Source: Leptolyngbya sp. O-77
GTDB lineage: Bacteria; Cyanobacteriota; Cyanobacteriia; Elainellales; Elainellaceae
Assembly (NCBI RefSeq): GCF_001548395.1
Contig: NZ_AP017367.1
Coordinates: 3,385,001 to 3,449,000 of the forward strand
Direction of reading: 5' to 3'
DNA length: 64,000 nucleotides
The position numbers and the translations under genes are program-made. Under the pieces are notes generated by a model, which saw only the letters and a program-made list of their open reading frames with translations, had not been told where the DNA came from and did no database searches. Positions 1 through 10,302 of the stretch are shown here, in pieces (position 1 is the first letter of the stretch; each line of letters starts with the position of its first letter).

Positions 1-128
1 ATACGTCTCTGCGATTGCAGAGCGGCAGAGCGCGCTGCCTCAAGCTTGCCCTGCTTTAGAGTCCAGTCCGTTGATTGGGGCTATTCATTTACCTGCTGTT
101 TCATCCTTGCTTAGGAGCGATCTTAGCT

Positions 129-3100
129 ATGTCCGCAGTTTGTCTTCCCTCCTCGGTTTCCAGATTGTCCTCATCTGCCTTGACCCACTCGACCCAGCAA
201 GTTTTGTCGATCTCTAAGAGCGCCCACACGCTCGTCGTGTTTGATCGAGGCATTGCGGATCTAGAAACGCTGGTGGCGGGTGTTTCGGACGCTGCGGGCG
301 TGCTGGTGCTGGATGCTCAGCAAGATGCGATCGCGCAAATTACAGCCGTTCTGACCCAATATCCACAGGTTAACCAGGTTCACCTCGTGTCTCACGGCAG
401 CGAGGGCTGTTTGCGGTTGGGCGATCGCCCCCTCTCGCTGGAAACCCTCGACCGCTACGCCTGGGAGCTACAGTCCTGGTTTTCCGCCGCCGCAAACGCG
501 CCGAGCCAGCCCATGCTAATCCTCTACGGCTGCCGTGTCGCAGCAGGCGAAGCCGGGGCAGAGTTTTTGCAAAAGCTGCACCAACTGACTGGAGCCACTA
601 TCGTCGCCTCCACCACCGACACGGGCAGCGCATCTCTGGGCGGCAATTGGGAACTGGAAGTCAGCTTTCCTCAAGGAACTGGAACCCTATCCCAGCCAGC
701 CATTTCTGAAACTGCCAGACACCTCTATTCAGGAATTCTCAGTCCAGGCAACGACAACTTTGCTAATCGATTTTTCCTGAGCGGCACTAACGTCACCACT
801 ACAGGTTCCAACGTTGGCGCAACAGCAGAGATGGGTGAGCCAGCGCAAAGCGGCATCGTCAACTCTGCGTGGTGGTCTTGGACGGCTCCCACGACCGGGC
901 AGTATGTTATCGACACCATCGGCAGTAGCTTTGACACATTTCTCTTTGTCTACACCGGATCGACGCTCGCCACACTCAATCTAGTGGCTTCGGACGACGA
1001 CTCAGGGGGAAGCCTGGCAAGTCGCATCACCCTCAATACAACTGCTGGAACAACCTACCAAATTTCGGTTGATGGCTTTAATTCAAACACGGGGGCGATC
1101 GCGCTCAACATCAACCAAGTTGTGAACAATGCCCCAACGAATGTCAACCTCAGCAGCACCAGTGTTAACGAGAATGTTATCGCTGGTTTCACAGTGGGTG
1201 GACTTAGCACCGTTGACCCCGACGCAGGCAATACTCACACCTACAGCCTGGTAGCAGGGGCAGGAGACACCGATAACGCTACTTTCAGCATTGTCGGCAA
1301 CCAGCTTCGGATCAACACCTCACCCGACTTTGAAACCAAGAACAGCTATAGCATCCGCGTCCGCACGACCGATCAGGGCGGATTGTTCTTTGAGCGCGTC
1401 TTCACTATCAACGTGAACGACGTGAATGAAACGCCGACCAACCTGACGCTGAGCAACACCACACGAGATGAAAATATTCCTGCCAATTCTCTAATTGGCA
1501 ACTTCGGTACCGTTGACCCCGACACAGGCAACACCCACACCTACAGCCTGGTGGCAGGTGCGGGAGATACCGATAACGCTGCCTTCACGATCGTCGGCAA
1601 CGAACTGCGGATCAATGCCTCCCCCGACTTTGAAACCAAGAGCAGCTACAGCATTCGGGTTCGCACGACGGATCAGGGCGGATTATTCACCGAGCGCATG
1701 TTCACGGTCAACATCAACAACCTGGAAGAAGCGCCAACCAATCTGCAACTCAGCAGCAATGAACTGTTGGAAAACGTCCCTGCCGATACCGTCGTCGGCA
1801 CGCTAAGTACGGTTGACTCTGACCTGGGAGACACCCACACCTACAGCCTGGTCAGCGGCACAGGCGATGACGACAATGGTGCGTTCACGATTGTTGGCGA
1901 CGAGCTGCGAATTAACACGTCACCCGATTTTGAAGCCAAGAACAGCTACAGCCTCCGGGTTCGCACGACCGACCAGACTGGGCGCTTCTTTGACCGCGTC
2001 CTGACGGTTTACGTCAACAGCGTAAATGAGGCTCCGACGGATATTATCCTGAGCAGCACCAGCGTTGAAGAAAATGTGGTGCCGGATACGGTGGTGGCCA
2101 CGCTCAGCGCCGTAGACCCAGATGCAGAGGACGAGCATACCTATTTGCTGGTGGCAGGTGCGGGTGACGACGACAATGCCGCCTTTACCCTGGAGGGCAA
2201 CGAGCTACGAATCAACGATATGCCAGACTTTGAAGCCAAGTCGGTGTATCGGGTTCGGATTCGCGCCATCGATCGCGATGGGCTGTTCTATGAAAAAGCC
2301 GTTCAGATCAACATCACGGATGTAGACGAGTCGGGCAATGCGCCGCCGACCAGCATTAGCCTCAGCACCGCCAGCATTGATGAAAACGTTTCTGCCAATA
2401 CCGTCGTGGGCACGTTTTCGACGGTCGATCCCAACCCTGGCGATGTGCATACCTATAGCCTGGTGAATGGGGTCGGCTCGACGGATAACGCAGCGTTTAC
2501 GATTGTCGGCAATCAGCTCCGAATTAACGTATCGCCTAACTTTGAGGCGAAGCCCAGCTACAACATCCGCGTGCGATCGCGCGACCAGAGTGGCGGCATT
2601 TTTGAGCGGCAGATGGTGATCACGGTTAACAACGTGAACGAAACCCCGACCGCCATCAATCTCAGCACGACGAACGTCAATGAGAACGTTCCTGCGAACA
2701 GCGCTGTTGCAATTCTCAGCACAGTTGATCCCGACACAGGCAACACGCATACCTATACGCTAGTGAGCGGCGAAGGTGACACTGACAATGCTGAATTTAG
2801 CATTGTAGGTAACCAGCTTCGGATCAATACTTCACCTGACTTTGAGACCAAGAATGGCTACAGCATTCGTCTTCGTTCGACCGATCAGGGTGGATTGTTC
2901 ACCGAACGCACGGTCAACATCGGCATCAACAACGTCAACGAAGCACCGACTCAACTGGAGTTCAGCGCTACGAACGTGAATGAGAACATGCCCGCGAATA
3001 GTGTGATCGGCACGTTCACCACCACCGATCCCGATGCAGGCAATACCCACACCTACACGCTGGTATCGGGCGCTGGCTCGGCTGACAACACTGCCTTCAC

Positions 3101-6100
3101 CATCGTTGGCAACCAGCTCCGCATCCGCAACGCTCCCGATTTTGAAACCAAGCCGAACTACACGATTCGCGTCCGCACGACGGATCAGGGCGGGCAGTTC
3201 TTTGAGCGGCAGTTTAGCATTACCGTCAACGACCTGAACGACGCACCCAGCAGCATCACCCTCAGCAACAACGCTGTGCGAGAAAACGATGCTGGCGTGG
3301 TGATTGGCCGCCTGACGGTTGCCGATCAAGATCGCAACCAAACTCACAGCTTTACGGTTAGCGATCAGCGCTTTGAAGTGGTGAATGGGCAACTGAAGCT
3401 GAAGTTTGGACAGAGTATCGACTTTGAACAGGAAAAGCAGGTCAATCTCAGCATCACGGCCTTTGACAACGGGTCGCCCAGCCTCAGCCGCACCCAGAGC
3501 TTCACGATCAACGTGCAGGATGTGCCAGAAATTGATGTGGAGAAGTTCCGCTCTGGCGTGACGGGAGCGCTGACCCAGCTAGCCGTAGTGCTGGACAACG
3601 ACCTAGCGCGGAGTTCTCTGCCGATTCTGGGAACGCTGAGCGATCGCTATGTCCCTGCTTTCCTGAGGAACCTGACCAGCACCCTCGTCGGCGGCATGGC
3701 TAATGGGGAGCAACTGACCGTTAGCGAATTCCAAAACCGACTGAGCCGCAATCTGCCTGGTGTGCGAGTGCTGACCGACTTCAGTCAGGCGAAGCAGTTT
3801 GAAGTGACGCTAGACATGACCCAGACCTACAACCTGGGTTCCGTCGGGCTGAATAGCAACATGGGGCTGCCGATGCTGAGCATGAGAACCACGGGTTCTG
3901 CCAATGCCAGCGTCCTCGGCGGCATGAAGCTGACCTTTGGGTTCCATGATGACTTCGGCTTCTATTTCAACACCAACGCCAGCAAGACTTTCTTTGGGGC
4001 AGAACTGACGGCTGCGTTGTCGAACAACTTCAGCGCCCAGGCCACGCTGGGCTTCTTGCAGGCAAACCTGACCAATGATCTGTCCAATCCTACGCGGGTG
4101 ACGGGCGGCTTTAAGGCGCTGTTGAAAGACATCGACAATATTCCGGGTGCGCCCAATGATGGCGATCGCCTCACCCTGACCGAACTGCGGCGACGCAACG
4201 CTAACTCCAGCTTCCGTGAACTGTTTGGCACCGAATTTGCCATCACGCCAAACCTGGGTATGAAAGCCCGCACGGGCATCGCCAACTTTGAGGGAATGCC
4301 CTCCATCAACTTTGACCTGGCGCTTAAGTGGAACGCCTTTACCTATCGCGATGGCCGCAGCTCATCGGGCAATCCCCAGCTTGAGTTCAACAACGTCACG
4401 CTAGATCTAGGTTCCTTTATCTCTGGCTTTGCCCGACCCGTCCTCACTCGCATTGACAACACCATCAGACCCTTCCGCCCGGTCATCAACTTCCTGAACG
4501 CTGACACTCGCATCCTTAGCAGCCTGGGCTTGACCGGCCCCTTTGACCAAAACCGCGACGGCCGGGCCACAGTCGTAGAAGTTGTTAGCACCCTCAGCCG
4601 CTGGCGCTTTGGCCGCGGCATCGACACTCGGTTCATCGATGCCATTAGCGCCCTGGATGCAGCCATCACTGCCCTCAACCAGCTCACCGCCAGCGACGGC
4701 AACCTGGCCATCAACTTTGGCTCCTACAGCATCGGCACTGTAGACACCAATGCTGCACCGGGCAGCCTGTCCCAGAGCAGCCCCCGCACCACCAGAGGGC
4801 AAAGCACAAACTCCCTGACCCAGGCTTCGAGCAACTCGCGCGTGCGGAACTTTATCAATGCGCTGAACCGGGTCGAAGGGCTGGGCTTCCCTATCCTGTC
4901 TGATCCCAACCAGGCGATTAACCTGCTGCTGGGCCGCACGGCGACACTGTTCCGCTACGACATGCCCGACCTGGACTTCAACCTCCACCTGGAGCAGAAG
5001 TTCCCCGTGATTTGGCCACTCGAAGGCAGGCTGTTCGGCGATCTCCGCGTGCGAAGCAATCTCGACTTTGGCTACGACACCTTTGGCTTCCAAGAGTGGC
5101 AGCGAGCGGGCTATTCCAGTTCTGCCGCCTCCAGGCTGATTGATGGTTTCTATGTCACCGACTTCCCTGGCGATGAAATTACCGTCGATGCGACGATTGG
5201 CGCAGGTTTTGGGGTGAATGTGGGCATTGCCGAAGGGCGCATTGACGGAGGTCTGCGAGGCAAGGCAGGCATCGACCTGATCGACGTAGGCGAAAATACT
5301 CGAAATCCAGTTTGGGATTCGGAGTATAGCCGAGTCTGGAACGAGATCAATCGGCAGATTGGCCATATCTCTTTTCTCCGTCCACTTGTTGGCGCACAAA
5401 CGATTGCAACGCTCAATTCGCGGGGCATTCGCGAGTTTGTCAACCTTAGTGACGGCCGCATCCGCACCACTGAGATTACGTCTCGCCTGAGCAATCCGCT
5501 GAGCCTGTTCCAGATTCAGGGCGTGGTGAACGTGTTCCTGGATGCCTATGCGCGGGTTGGGGTGCGGATTTTGGGCAAGCTGATTGGCAAGGAATGGCGA
5601 AAGAACCTGGCGACGTTCAAGATTATGGAGTTCAGCGTGGGGGGCGGCGCTTCTGTAGGACGGATCAGCCAGAAATATATTTCAGGGGCCACGATCTTCC
5701 TAGATGCCAACAACAACGGCGTGCTGGACGAGAACGAGCCTTACACCATCAGCAGCTTCGACGGCTCCTACGAGCTGAAGTTTGCTACCGAACTGTTTGA
5801 CAAGAATGAAAACGGTGTCATTGACCCCGACGAGGGGCAAATTCTGGCGGTAGGTGGCTACGACACGTTTACCAACGAAAAGATGGATGTGCCGCTGTCG
5901 GCTCCGGTGGGCTATAGCATGGTCACGCCAGTCACCACTATGATTAACGCGCTGGTGCGGATGGGTGATGTGGATGTAGCGACGGCCGCCGCTCAGGTGA
6001 AGGCGGCGCTGGGACTGCCTGCGGCTCTCGATCTGGGAACCTTTGATCCGATTATTGCTATGCGCGACGGCGACCCGAACGGGGCGAAAGTGATGGCGGC

Positions 6101-7157
6101 CCATGTGGCGATTTACACGTTAATGGATCAGGCGGCGACGCTGCTGCGGGGGGCAACGGGGCTATCGGGCGAAATGCTGAGTATGTTGGTAACAGGGGCG
6201 ATCGCCGATGCGATTGAACCGGGCAAGCCGCTGGATTTGAGCAATAGCTCGGTGGTGGCGAATATCCTGAAGACGACCGTTGGCGCACTGGAAATGGTCA
6301 GCCCTGCGCCAGAGCTAGCCAAGGTGACGGCGATCGCCGATCAGGTCGCTACCATCATGGCAGAAGGCGTGCAGCGGCTCCAGGCGGTGTTGGCAAAACC
6401 GGGCAATGCGGCGGCGCTGCTGCGGGAAGTTAGCGAACTCCAGGGCTTCCTGGTCAACAACACCTCGAAGGATCTGGCGGCTGCGATCCTGGGTACGAAG
6501 ACCATCGATCAGGTGCTAGATGCCAATACGGGCGATGGGCTGCTGGCCGGTCTGAAGCGCCGCGAAGCTATGAAGAACCGCGCGACCCTTCCGGGCACCA
6601 ACGAAATCGACTTCCTCAAGGGCACCAACCAGAGCGAAATTTTGGTAGGTCTGAAGAAGGGCGATCGCATTCGGGCGCTGGGCGGCGACGACATGGTGGC
6701 CGGCGACCTGGGCAATGACTGGCTGCACGGTGGCACCGGCAACGACACGCTGAACGGCGGGCAGGATGACGACACCCTGATCGGCGGCGCGGGCGATGAC
6801 GTGCTGATTGGTCGCAGCGGCAAGGATATGCTGATCGGCGGCAGAGGTCGCGACACCTTCCAGATCGCTGCCAACAAGAAGGGCAGCAACTTTATCCGCG
6901 ACTTCAAAGCAGCAGAAGACCGCATCGAAATCACGCTGGGTCGAGAGTTTGCAGAACTGCCCACTGGCAAGGGCATCAGCGCCGACCAGTTCCGCCTGGG
7001 CAGCAGGGCAGCGACCGAAACCGAGCGGTTTATCTACAACCAAAGCAAGGGAGCGCTGTTCTTTGACCTCGACGGCAGCGGCGCGGGTCAGCAGGTGAAG
7101 ATTGCTCAACTCAACGCTGGCGCGGCTCTGACCCATACTCAGATCTCGATTGCTTGA
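129..7157 (+). CDS. Giant DUF4347 / cadherin-repeat / RTX secreted protein
   Basis: A 2342-aa protein if started at ATG 129, which has an AGGAG Shine-Dalgarno at 113-117; the frame is open back to a TTG at 75. Domains in order: DUF4347 (about residues 30-195, with HLVSHG and LYGCRV motifs); a PPC-like beta domain (about 205-335, GNDNFAN to DDDSGG); eight cadherin-like repeats of about 100 residues (about 335-1135; repeated cores TYSLVAG and SPDFETK); a long unrecognised region with beta-rich look (about 1135-1840); calcium-loop-like segments (DANNNGVLDENE, DKNENGVIDPDE); and C-terminal RTX nonapeptides (GGxGxD type, about 2178-2245). There is no Sec signal, so export by a type I (RTX) system is inferred. 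DUF4347/RTX giants are common cyanobacterial surface or exoproteins; the role here (adhesion, S-layer, matrix) is unknown. The next gene is an insertion element, so no operon partner is visible. Confidence 0.9.
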   Translation: MSAVCLPSSVSRLSSSALTHSTQQVLSISKSAHTLVVFDRGIADLETLVAGVSDAAGVLVLDAQQDAIAQITAVLTQYPQVNQVHLVSHGSEGCLRLGDRPLSLETLDRYAWELQSWFSAAANAPSQPMLILYGCRVAAGEAGAEFLQKLHQLTGATIVASTTDTGSASLGGNWELEVSFPQGTGTLSQPAISETARHLYSGILSPGNDNFANRFFLSGTNVTTTGSNVGATAEMGEPAQSGIVNSAWWSWTAPTTGQYVIDTIGSSFDTFLFVYTGSTLATLNLVASDDDSGGSLASRITLNTTAGTTYQISVDGFNSNTGAIALNINQVVNNAPTNVNLSSTSVNENVIAGFTVGGLSTVDPDAGNTHTYSLVAGAGDTDNATFSIVGNQLRINTSPDFETKNSYSIRVRTTDQGGLFFERVFTINVNDVNETPTNLTLSNTTRDENIPANSLIGNFGTVDPDTGNTHTYSLVAGAGDTDNAAFTIVGNELRINASPDFETKSSYSIRVRTTDQGGLFTERMFTVNINNLEEAPTNLQLSSNELLENVPADTVVGTLSTVDSDLGDTHTYSLVSGTGDDDNGAFTIVGDELRINTSPDFEAKNSYSLRVRTTDQTGRFFDRVLTVYVNSVNEAPTDIILSSTSVEENVVPDTVVATLSAVDPDAEDEHTYLLVAGAGDDDNAAFTLEGNELRINDMPDFEAKSVYRVRIRAIDRDGLFYEKAVQINITDVDESGNAPPTSISLSTASIDENVSANTVVGTFSTVDPNPGDVHTYSLVNGVGSTDNAAFTIVGNQLRINVSPNFEAKPSYNIRVRSRDQSGGIFERQMVITVNNVNETPTAINLSTTNVNENVPANSAVAILSTVDPDTGNTHTYTLVSGEGDTDNAEFSIVGNQLRINTSPDFETKNGYSIRLRSTDQGGLFTERTVNIGINNVNEAPTQLEFSATNVNENMPANSVIGTFTTTDPDAGNTHTYTLVSGAGSADNTAFTIVGNQLRIRNAPDFETKPNYTIRVRTTDQGGQFFERQFSITVNDLNDAPSSITLSNNAVRENDAGVVIGRLTVADQDRNQTHSFTVSDQRFEVVNGQLKLKFGQSIDFEQEKQVNLSITAFDNGSPSLSRTQSFTINVQDVPEIDVEKFRSGVTGALTQLAVVLDNDLARSSLPILGTLSDRYVPAFLRNLTSTLVGGMANGEQLTVSEFQNRLSRNLPGVRVLTDFSQAKQFEVTLDMTQTYNLGSVGLNSNMGLPMLSMRTTGSANASVLGGMKLTFGFHDDFGFYFNTNASKTFFGAELTAALSNNFSAQATLGFLQANLTNDLSNPTRVTGGFKALLKDIDNIPGAPNDGDRLTLTELRRRNANSSFRELFGTEFAITPNLGMKARTGIANFEGMPSINFDLALKWNAFTYRDGRSSSGNPQLEFNNVTLDLGSFISGFARPVLTRIDNTIRPFRPVINFLNADTRILSSLGLTGPFDQNRDGRATVVEVVSTLSRWRFGRGIDTRFIDAISALDAAITALNQLTASDGNLAINFGSYSIGTVDTNAAPGSLSQSSPRTTRGQSTNSLTQASSNSRVRNFINALNRVEGLGFPILSDPNQAINLLLGRTATLFRYDMPDLDFNLHLEQKFPVIWPLEGRLFGDLRVRSNLDFGYDTFGFQEWQRAGYSSSAASRLIDGFYVTDFPGDEITVDATIGAGFGVNVGIAEGRIDGGLRGKAGIDLIDVGENTRNPVWDSEYSRVWNEINRQIGHISFLRPLVGAQTIATLNSRGIREFVNLSDGRIRTTEITSRLSNPLSLFQIQGVVNVFLDAYARVGVRILGKLIGKEWRKNLATFKIMEFSVGGGASVGRISQKYISGATIFLDANNNGVLDENEPYTISSFDGSYELKFATELFDKNENGVIDPDEGQILAVGGYDTFTNEKMDVPLSAPVGYSMVTPVTTMINALVRMGDVDVATAAAQVKAALGLPAALDLGTFDPIIAMRDGDPNGAKVMAAHVAIYTLMDQAATLLRGATGLSGEMLSMLVTGAIADAIEPGKPLDLSNSSVVANILKTTVGALEMVSPAPELAKVTAIADQVATIMAEGVQRLQAVLAKPGNAAALLREVSELQGFLVNNTSKDLAAAILGTKTIDQVLDANTGDGLLAGLKRREAMKNRATLPGTNEIDFLKGTNQSEILVGLKKGDRIRALGGDDMVAGDLGNDWLHGGTGNDTLNGGQDDDTLIGGAGDDVLIGRSGKDMLIGGRGRDTFQIAANKKGSNFIRDFKAAEDRIEITLGREFAELPTGKGISADQFRLGSRAATETERFIYNQSKGALFFDLDGSGAGQQVKIAQLNAGAALTHTQISIA
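1130..3530 (+). repeat. Eight tandem cadherin-like coding repeats (about 300 bp each)
   Basis: Within the giant gene, units of about 300 bp begin near NxAPTxxxLS motifs and contain TYSLVxGxGDxDNAxFxIVG and SPDFExK cores. Units 1-7 are clearly alike at DNA level and unit 8 is divergent. The close DNA likeness of units 1 and 2 suggests recent duplication or gene conversion. Confidence 0.85.
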
Positions 7158-7200
7158 GAAAGCGTGATGGGGGACAGCGCAATGAAACGCTAGTGTAATA

Positions 7201-8068
7201 TCAATTCTCTAAATACCCGCTACACATAGAGCATCGACAATCCAATCCCCCTGAGTCAGCGATCGCAGCGACTCAGCCGAAAGGCGACAAACCCACTGGC
7301 TGATGGCGGGCTGGAGTTGGCCAACATCATCAAAGTGAACCCAAGCTAGCTCCCGCTTGAGTTCCCGCCAGACCCGCTCAATGAGATTGACCTCAGGGCA
7401 ATAAGGCGGCTGAAACACCAATTGAACCGTCAGCAGTCCGACGCGGCTCTCATCACTGCACCAATCGCGGATTCGCCCAGCATAGCGTTGTCTCAAGGCT
7501 GGCGGAAGCGACTGGCTGATCTGGGCTGCAAGGTTTGCTGAAAGGACTCGCACGCCCCAGGAGTCTGCTTCTGGGACACCGGACGGGCCACTTTGAGCTT
7601 CGCTTTGAGTCGATAGCGCACCGTCTTATGCACCGTCTTGTAGGGGACGGGTTGACCCTGCACCGCTGCAAGCCACTGCTGCACCGCTCCATAACTGCTA
7701 AAGCCTTCTGGATTTTGCAGTTCCCGCTCTAAAGATGCCAGGACTTCACCACTAATCGCTCGCGGTCGTCCACTGCGAGATGCTACCTCCACCAACCCTT
7801 CGAGTCCACTCTGTCGATACTGGCTCAGCCAACGAGACACGGTCGTCCGATGGCAACCGCTCAGTTGGGCTAACTGCTCAACACGCTTCGCTTGTCCTGT
7901 TTTTAACCACCACAACACCTGTACTTTACGGCGCTGAGATGACCGTTGCTGTTGTTCCAAGACGGCTTTTAGCTCTTCTGCTGTTTCAGCGATATCGATT
8001 TTGAGGACTCCACTCATGGCGGCTAGCTCTAACGTCTTCTTATATGTAGCAGATCTTTGGAGATTTGG
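7201..8068 (-). mobile_element. IS630-family element, internally deleted (copy 1)
   Basis: 868-bp element bounded by TA dinucleotides (7199-7200 and 8069-8070). The imperfect terminal inverted repeats read TCAATTCTCTAAAT at the left and, on the other strand, CCAAATCTCCAAAG at the right, both running on to GCTAC. The boundaries agree with copy 2, whose right end at 37540 is also followed by TA. The transposase spans two frames and has lost about 270 bp of its catalytic core (junction near 7421) relative to copy 2. It is non-autonomous, but both ends look intact. Confidence 0.85.
7209..8017 (-). pseudogene. IS630 transposase, two frames, core deleted
   Basis: The N-terminal part (8017 to 7493) carries the winged-helix/HTH region (SGCHRTTVSRWL, RSGRPRAIS). 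The C-terminal part (7553 to 7209) is in another frame, as in IS630 elements that use programmed frameshifting; the same frame switch exists in copy 2, so it is ancestral. After LLTVQ the sequence jumps to LVFQPPYCPEVNLIERVWRELK, the C-terminal DDE Glu region. The segment containing QVDNAA (the middle Asp) is gone, so this copy cannot encode an active enzyme. Confidence 0.85.
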
Positions 8069-8182
8069 TATTACGCACTTGCGATAAGGTTTCTGGGTTT
8101 TGGACGATTTCTCGCGGACGCAGCCCTCGAGAAATCGTCCAACTGCATAAGTCCTATCCCTCTGAAAATTGCTGAAAATTGC

Positions 8183-10273
8183 TCAATCCGACTTGCCTTC
8201 ATAGCCGCGTTCCAGCGCTTCCAGGCTACGAAGCACGTTGAGCGTGGAATAGTAGGCTTCTTCGGTGAGTTCAATCTGCTCGTCGAGGTCTGTCACAATG
8301 CCATCGACCAACAGCCGCAGAGAGCCGATCATGGCGTTGAGCCGATTGCGGATTTCGTAGGAGCGGCGGGCTAGCTGGGTGGGTACGGCGCTGGCACTGG
8401 GGGCCATTTCGTCGGCAAACTGGAGGGCGCAGAGGCGGGCGTAATAGCCGTTTTGCCGCAGCAAGTCTTCGTGGGTGCCCAACTCCACCACGCGGCCCTG
8501 GTCGAGGACGGCGATTTGGTCGGCCCGCTGCACGGTGGAGAGGCGATGGGCGATGACCAGGGTCGTGCGATCGCGGCTGAGGGCTTCGATGGCGGCCTGC
8601 ACGAGCCGTTCGGATACGGTGTCGAGGGCGCTGGTGGCTTCGTCGAGGATGAGGATTTCGGGATTTTGCAGCAGGGCACGGGCGATCGCCAGCCGCTGGC
8701 GCTGCCCCCCAGAGAGCAACACGCCGCGATCGCCAATCCGGGTATCCAATCCGTCTGGCAACTGCCGGATAAACTCATCGGCATAGGCGAGTTTTGCCGC
8801 CTGCCATACCTGCGCTTCGGTCGCATCGGGACAGCCATAGGCAATGTTGTCGCGCACCGAAGCGTTAAACAAAATTGTGTCCTGGCTGATAATGCCCATC
8901 GCCCGCCGCACGGTTTTCAGGTTGAACTGCCGCAGGTCGATGCCGTCTAGCTCCACGGTGCCCAGCGTCGGGTCATAAAAGCGGGGCAGCAGATCCGCCA
9001 GGGTCGATTTGCCCGCGCCAGATGCGCCCACCAGCGCCAGCGTCGTGCCCTTGGGCAGTTCCAGCGAGATGTGTTCCAGCACGAAGCAATCGGGTTCTGC
9101 GATGCTGTTGCGTTCTGGCTGTGCAACGCTAATACGATCGCTCGCTGCATAGCTAAAAGACACATCCCGAAACCGAATGCCCTGCCGCAGTCCGGTAAAG
9201 GGAATCGTGCCATTTTGCATAAACGGCTTGTCGCGGCGATTCAAAAAGGTCTGGGTCTGCTGAATGCTGGGCAGGGCATTGGCGAATTGGTTGCGGGCGG
9301 TGTTGAGCTGACCTAGCAGCGGCAGCATCCGAAACAGCAGCAGCAAAAAGGTCAGTAGCACGGTGGAAAGCGTCTGCATTTCTGTAGCCAAAAACGTGCG
9401 CCCAATCCACACGATTAAAATCAGCGCTACCACGCCGACGACTTCGCTGAGGGGGGCGATCGCCGCTGAGCTAGCCAAGGATTGATACTCGGCCCGTTCG
9501 CGATCGCGCACCCGCCGCCGCAGTCGGGCATATTCTTGGTCTTCCGTCGCCGCCGCCCGCACCAGCCGCATCCCAGTTAGCACGTCCAGCAGGGCGATTG
9601 AGTAATGCTTTGATGCTTCCGACAGGGCTTCTCCATACTGGCGCGATCGCGCGACGCTCATCTGATTTACCAGCGTCACCCCCGCCAGCAGCCCCGCCGC
9701 CACTAGTGTCAGCGGCCACGACAGCGCCAGCAGCAGCCCCAGAAAGACCAGAATCGTGATACCCGTAGTCAGGCCGCGCACCGCCGTCGCCACGGCCGTC
9801 GCCGAGCGATTCACCTCCACGTTGAGTTGGTTCATCACGTCGCCCAGACTGCTGCCTGCAAAAAAACTCAGATCCACCGACAGCAGCAGCCGCAGCCCCG
9901 CCTCGCGCCAATCCGTCACCAGCACTCGCTTCAGCGCCCCCGCCACCAGTGCATTGCCATAGGCCGCCAGATTTTTCAGCCCGATTAGCAGCACCACTGC
10001 CACCGTCATCACCCACAGCCGCTGCCCTTCCGGTAGATTTTCAAACGGACTCAGCAACCGCTGAATCGCCTCCGGCAGCCCCCGCAGCGGCACAGGCTGT
10101 CCCAAAAAATTCAGCAGCACGGGCGCAATCAGCGCCGTACTTACGCCATTAAACACGCCGCCCAACAGCCCCAGCAGCACCGTCAGCCCGATCCAGCCGG
10201 GGTATTGGCGGGCGATGTAGAAAAGGAAACGAGAGGGGGGCATGGGAGGGTGGGGGGATGGGAATGGGAGCAT
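8183..10273 (-). CDS. HepA/MsbA-like ABC exporter (permease-ATPase)
   Basis: A 696-aa half-transporter. The N-terminal membrane domain (about 1-340) starts FLFYIARQYPGW and contains GGVFNGVSTALIAPVLL. It is followed by an ATPase domain with Walker A GASGAGKST (about 412), ABC signature LLSGGQRQR (about 518), Walker B ILILDEATSALD (about 538) and H-loop IAHRLST. A roughly 70-residue C-terminal tail (SYEIRNRLNAMIGSLRLL) resembles a histidine-kinase dimerisation helix. The family exports lipids or polysaccharide precursors; a HepA-like glycolipid/polysaccharide role is inference from overall similarity. The gene lies 29 nt downstream of the CruP-like gene on the same strand, so cotranscription is likely. 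Start choice is uncertain: a second Met at residue 11 is possible and no strong RBS is seen for either. Confidence 0.85.
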   Translation of the reverse strand: MLPFPSPHPPMPPSRFLFYIARQYPGWIGLTVLLGLLGGVFNGVSTALIAPVLLNFLGQPVPLRGLPEAIQRLLSPFENLPEGQRLWVMTVAVVLLIGLKNLAAYGNALVAGALKRVLVTDWREAGLRLLLSVDLSFFAGSSLGDVMNQLNVEVNRSATAVATAVRGLTTGITILVFLGLLLALSWPLTLVAAGLLAGVTLVNQMSVARSRQYGEALSEASKHYSIALLDVLTGMRLVRAAATEDQEYARLRRRVRDRERAEYQSLASSAAIAPLSEVVGVVALILIVWIGRTFLATEMQTLSTVLLTFLLLLFRMLPLLGQLNTARNQFANALPSIQQTQTFLNRRDKPFMQNGTIPFTGLRQGIRFRDVSFSYAASDRISVAQPERNSIAEPDCFVLEHISLELPKGTTLALVGASGAGKSTLADLLPRFYDPTLGTVELDGIDLRQFNLKTVRRAMGIISQDTILFNASVRDNIAYGCPDATEAQVWQAAKLAYADEFIRQLPDGLDTRIGDRGVLLSGGQRQRLAIARALLQNPEILILDEATSALDTVSERLVQAAIEALSRDRTTLVIAHRLSTVQRADQIAVLDQGRVVELGTHEDLLRQNGYYARLCALQFADEMAPSASAVPTQLARRSYEIRNRLNAMIGSLRLLVDGIVTDLDEQIELTEEAYYSTLNVLRSLEALERGYEGKSD

Positions 10274-10302
10274 AGAAGGGAGAGCGACGTTCTGGGGGCT
10301 GC

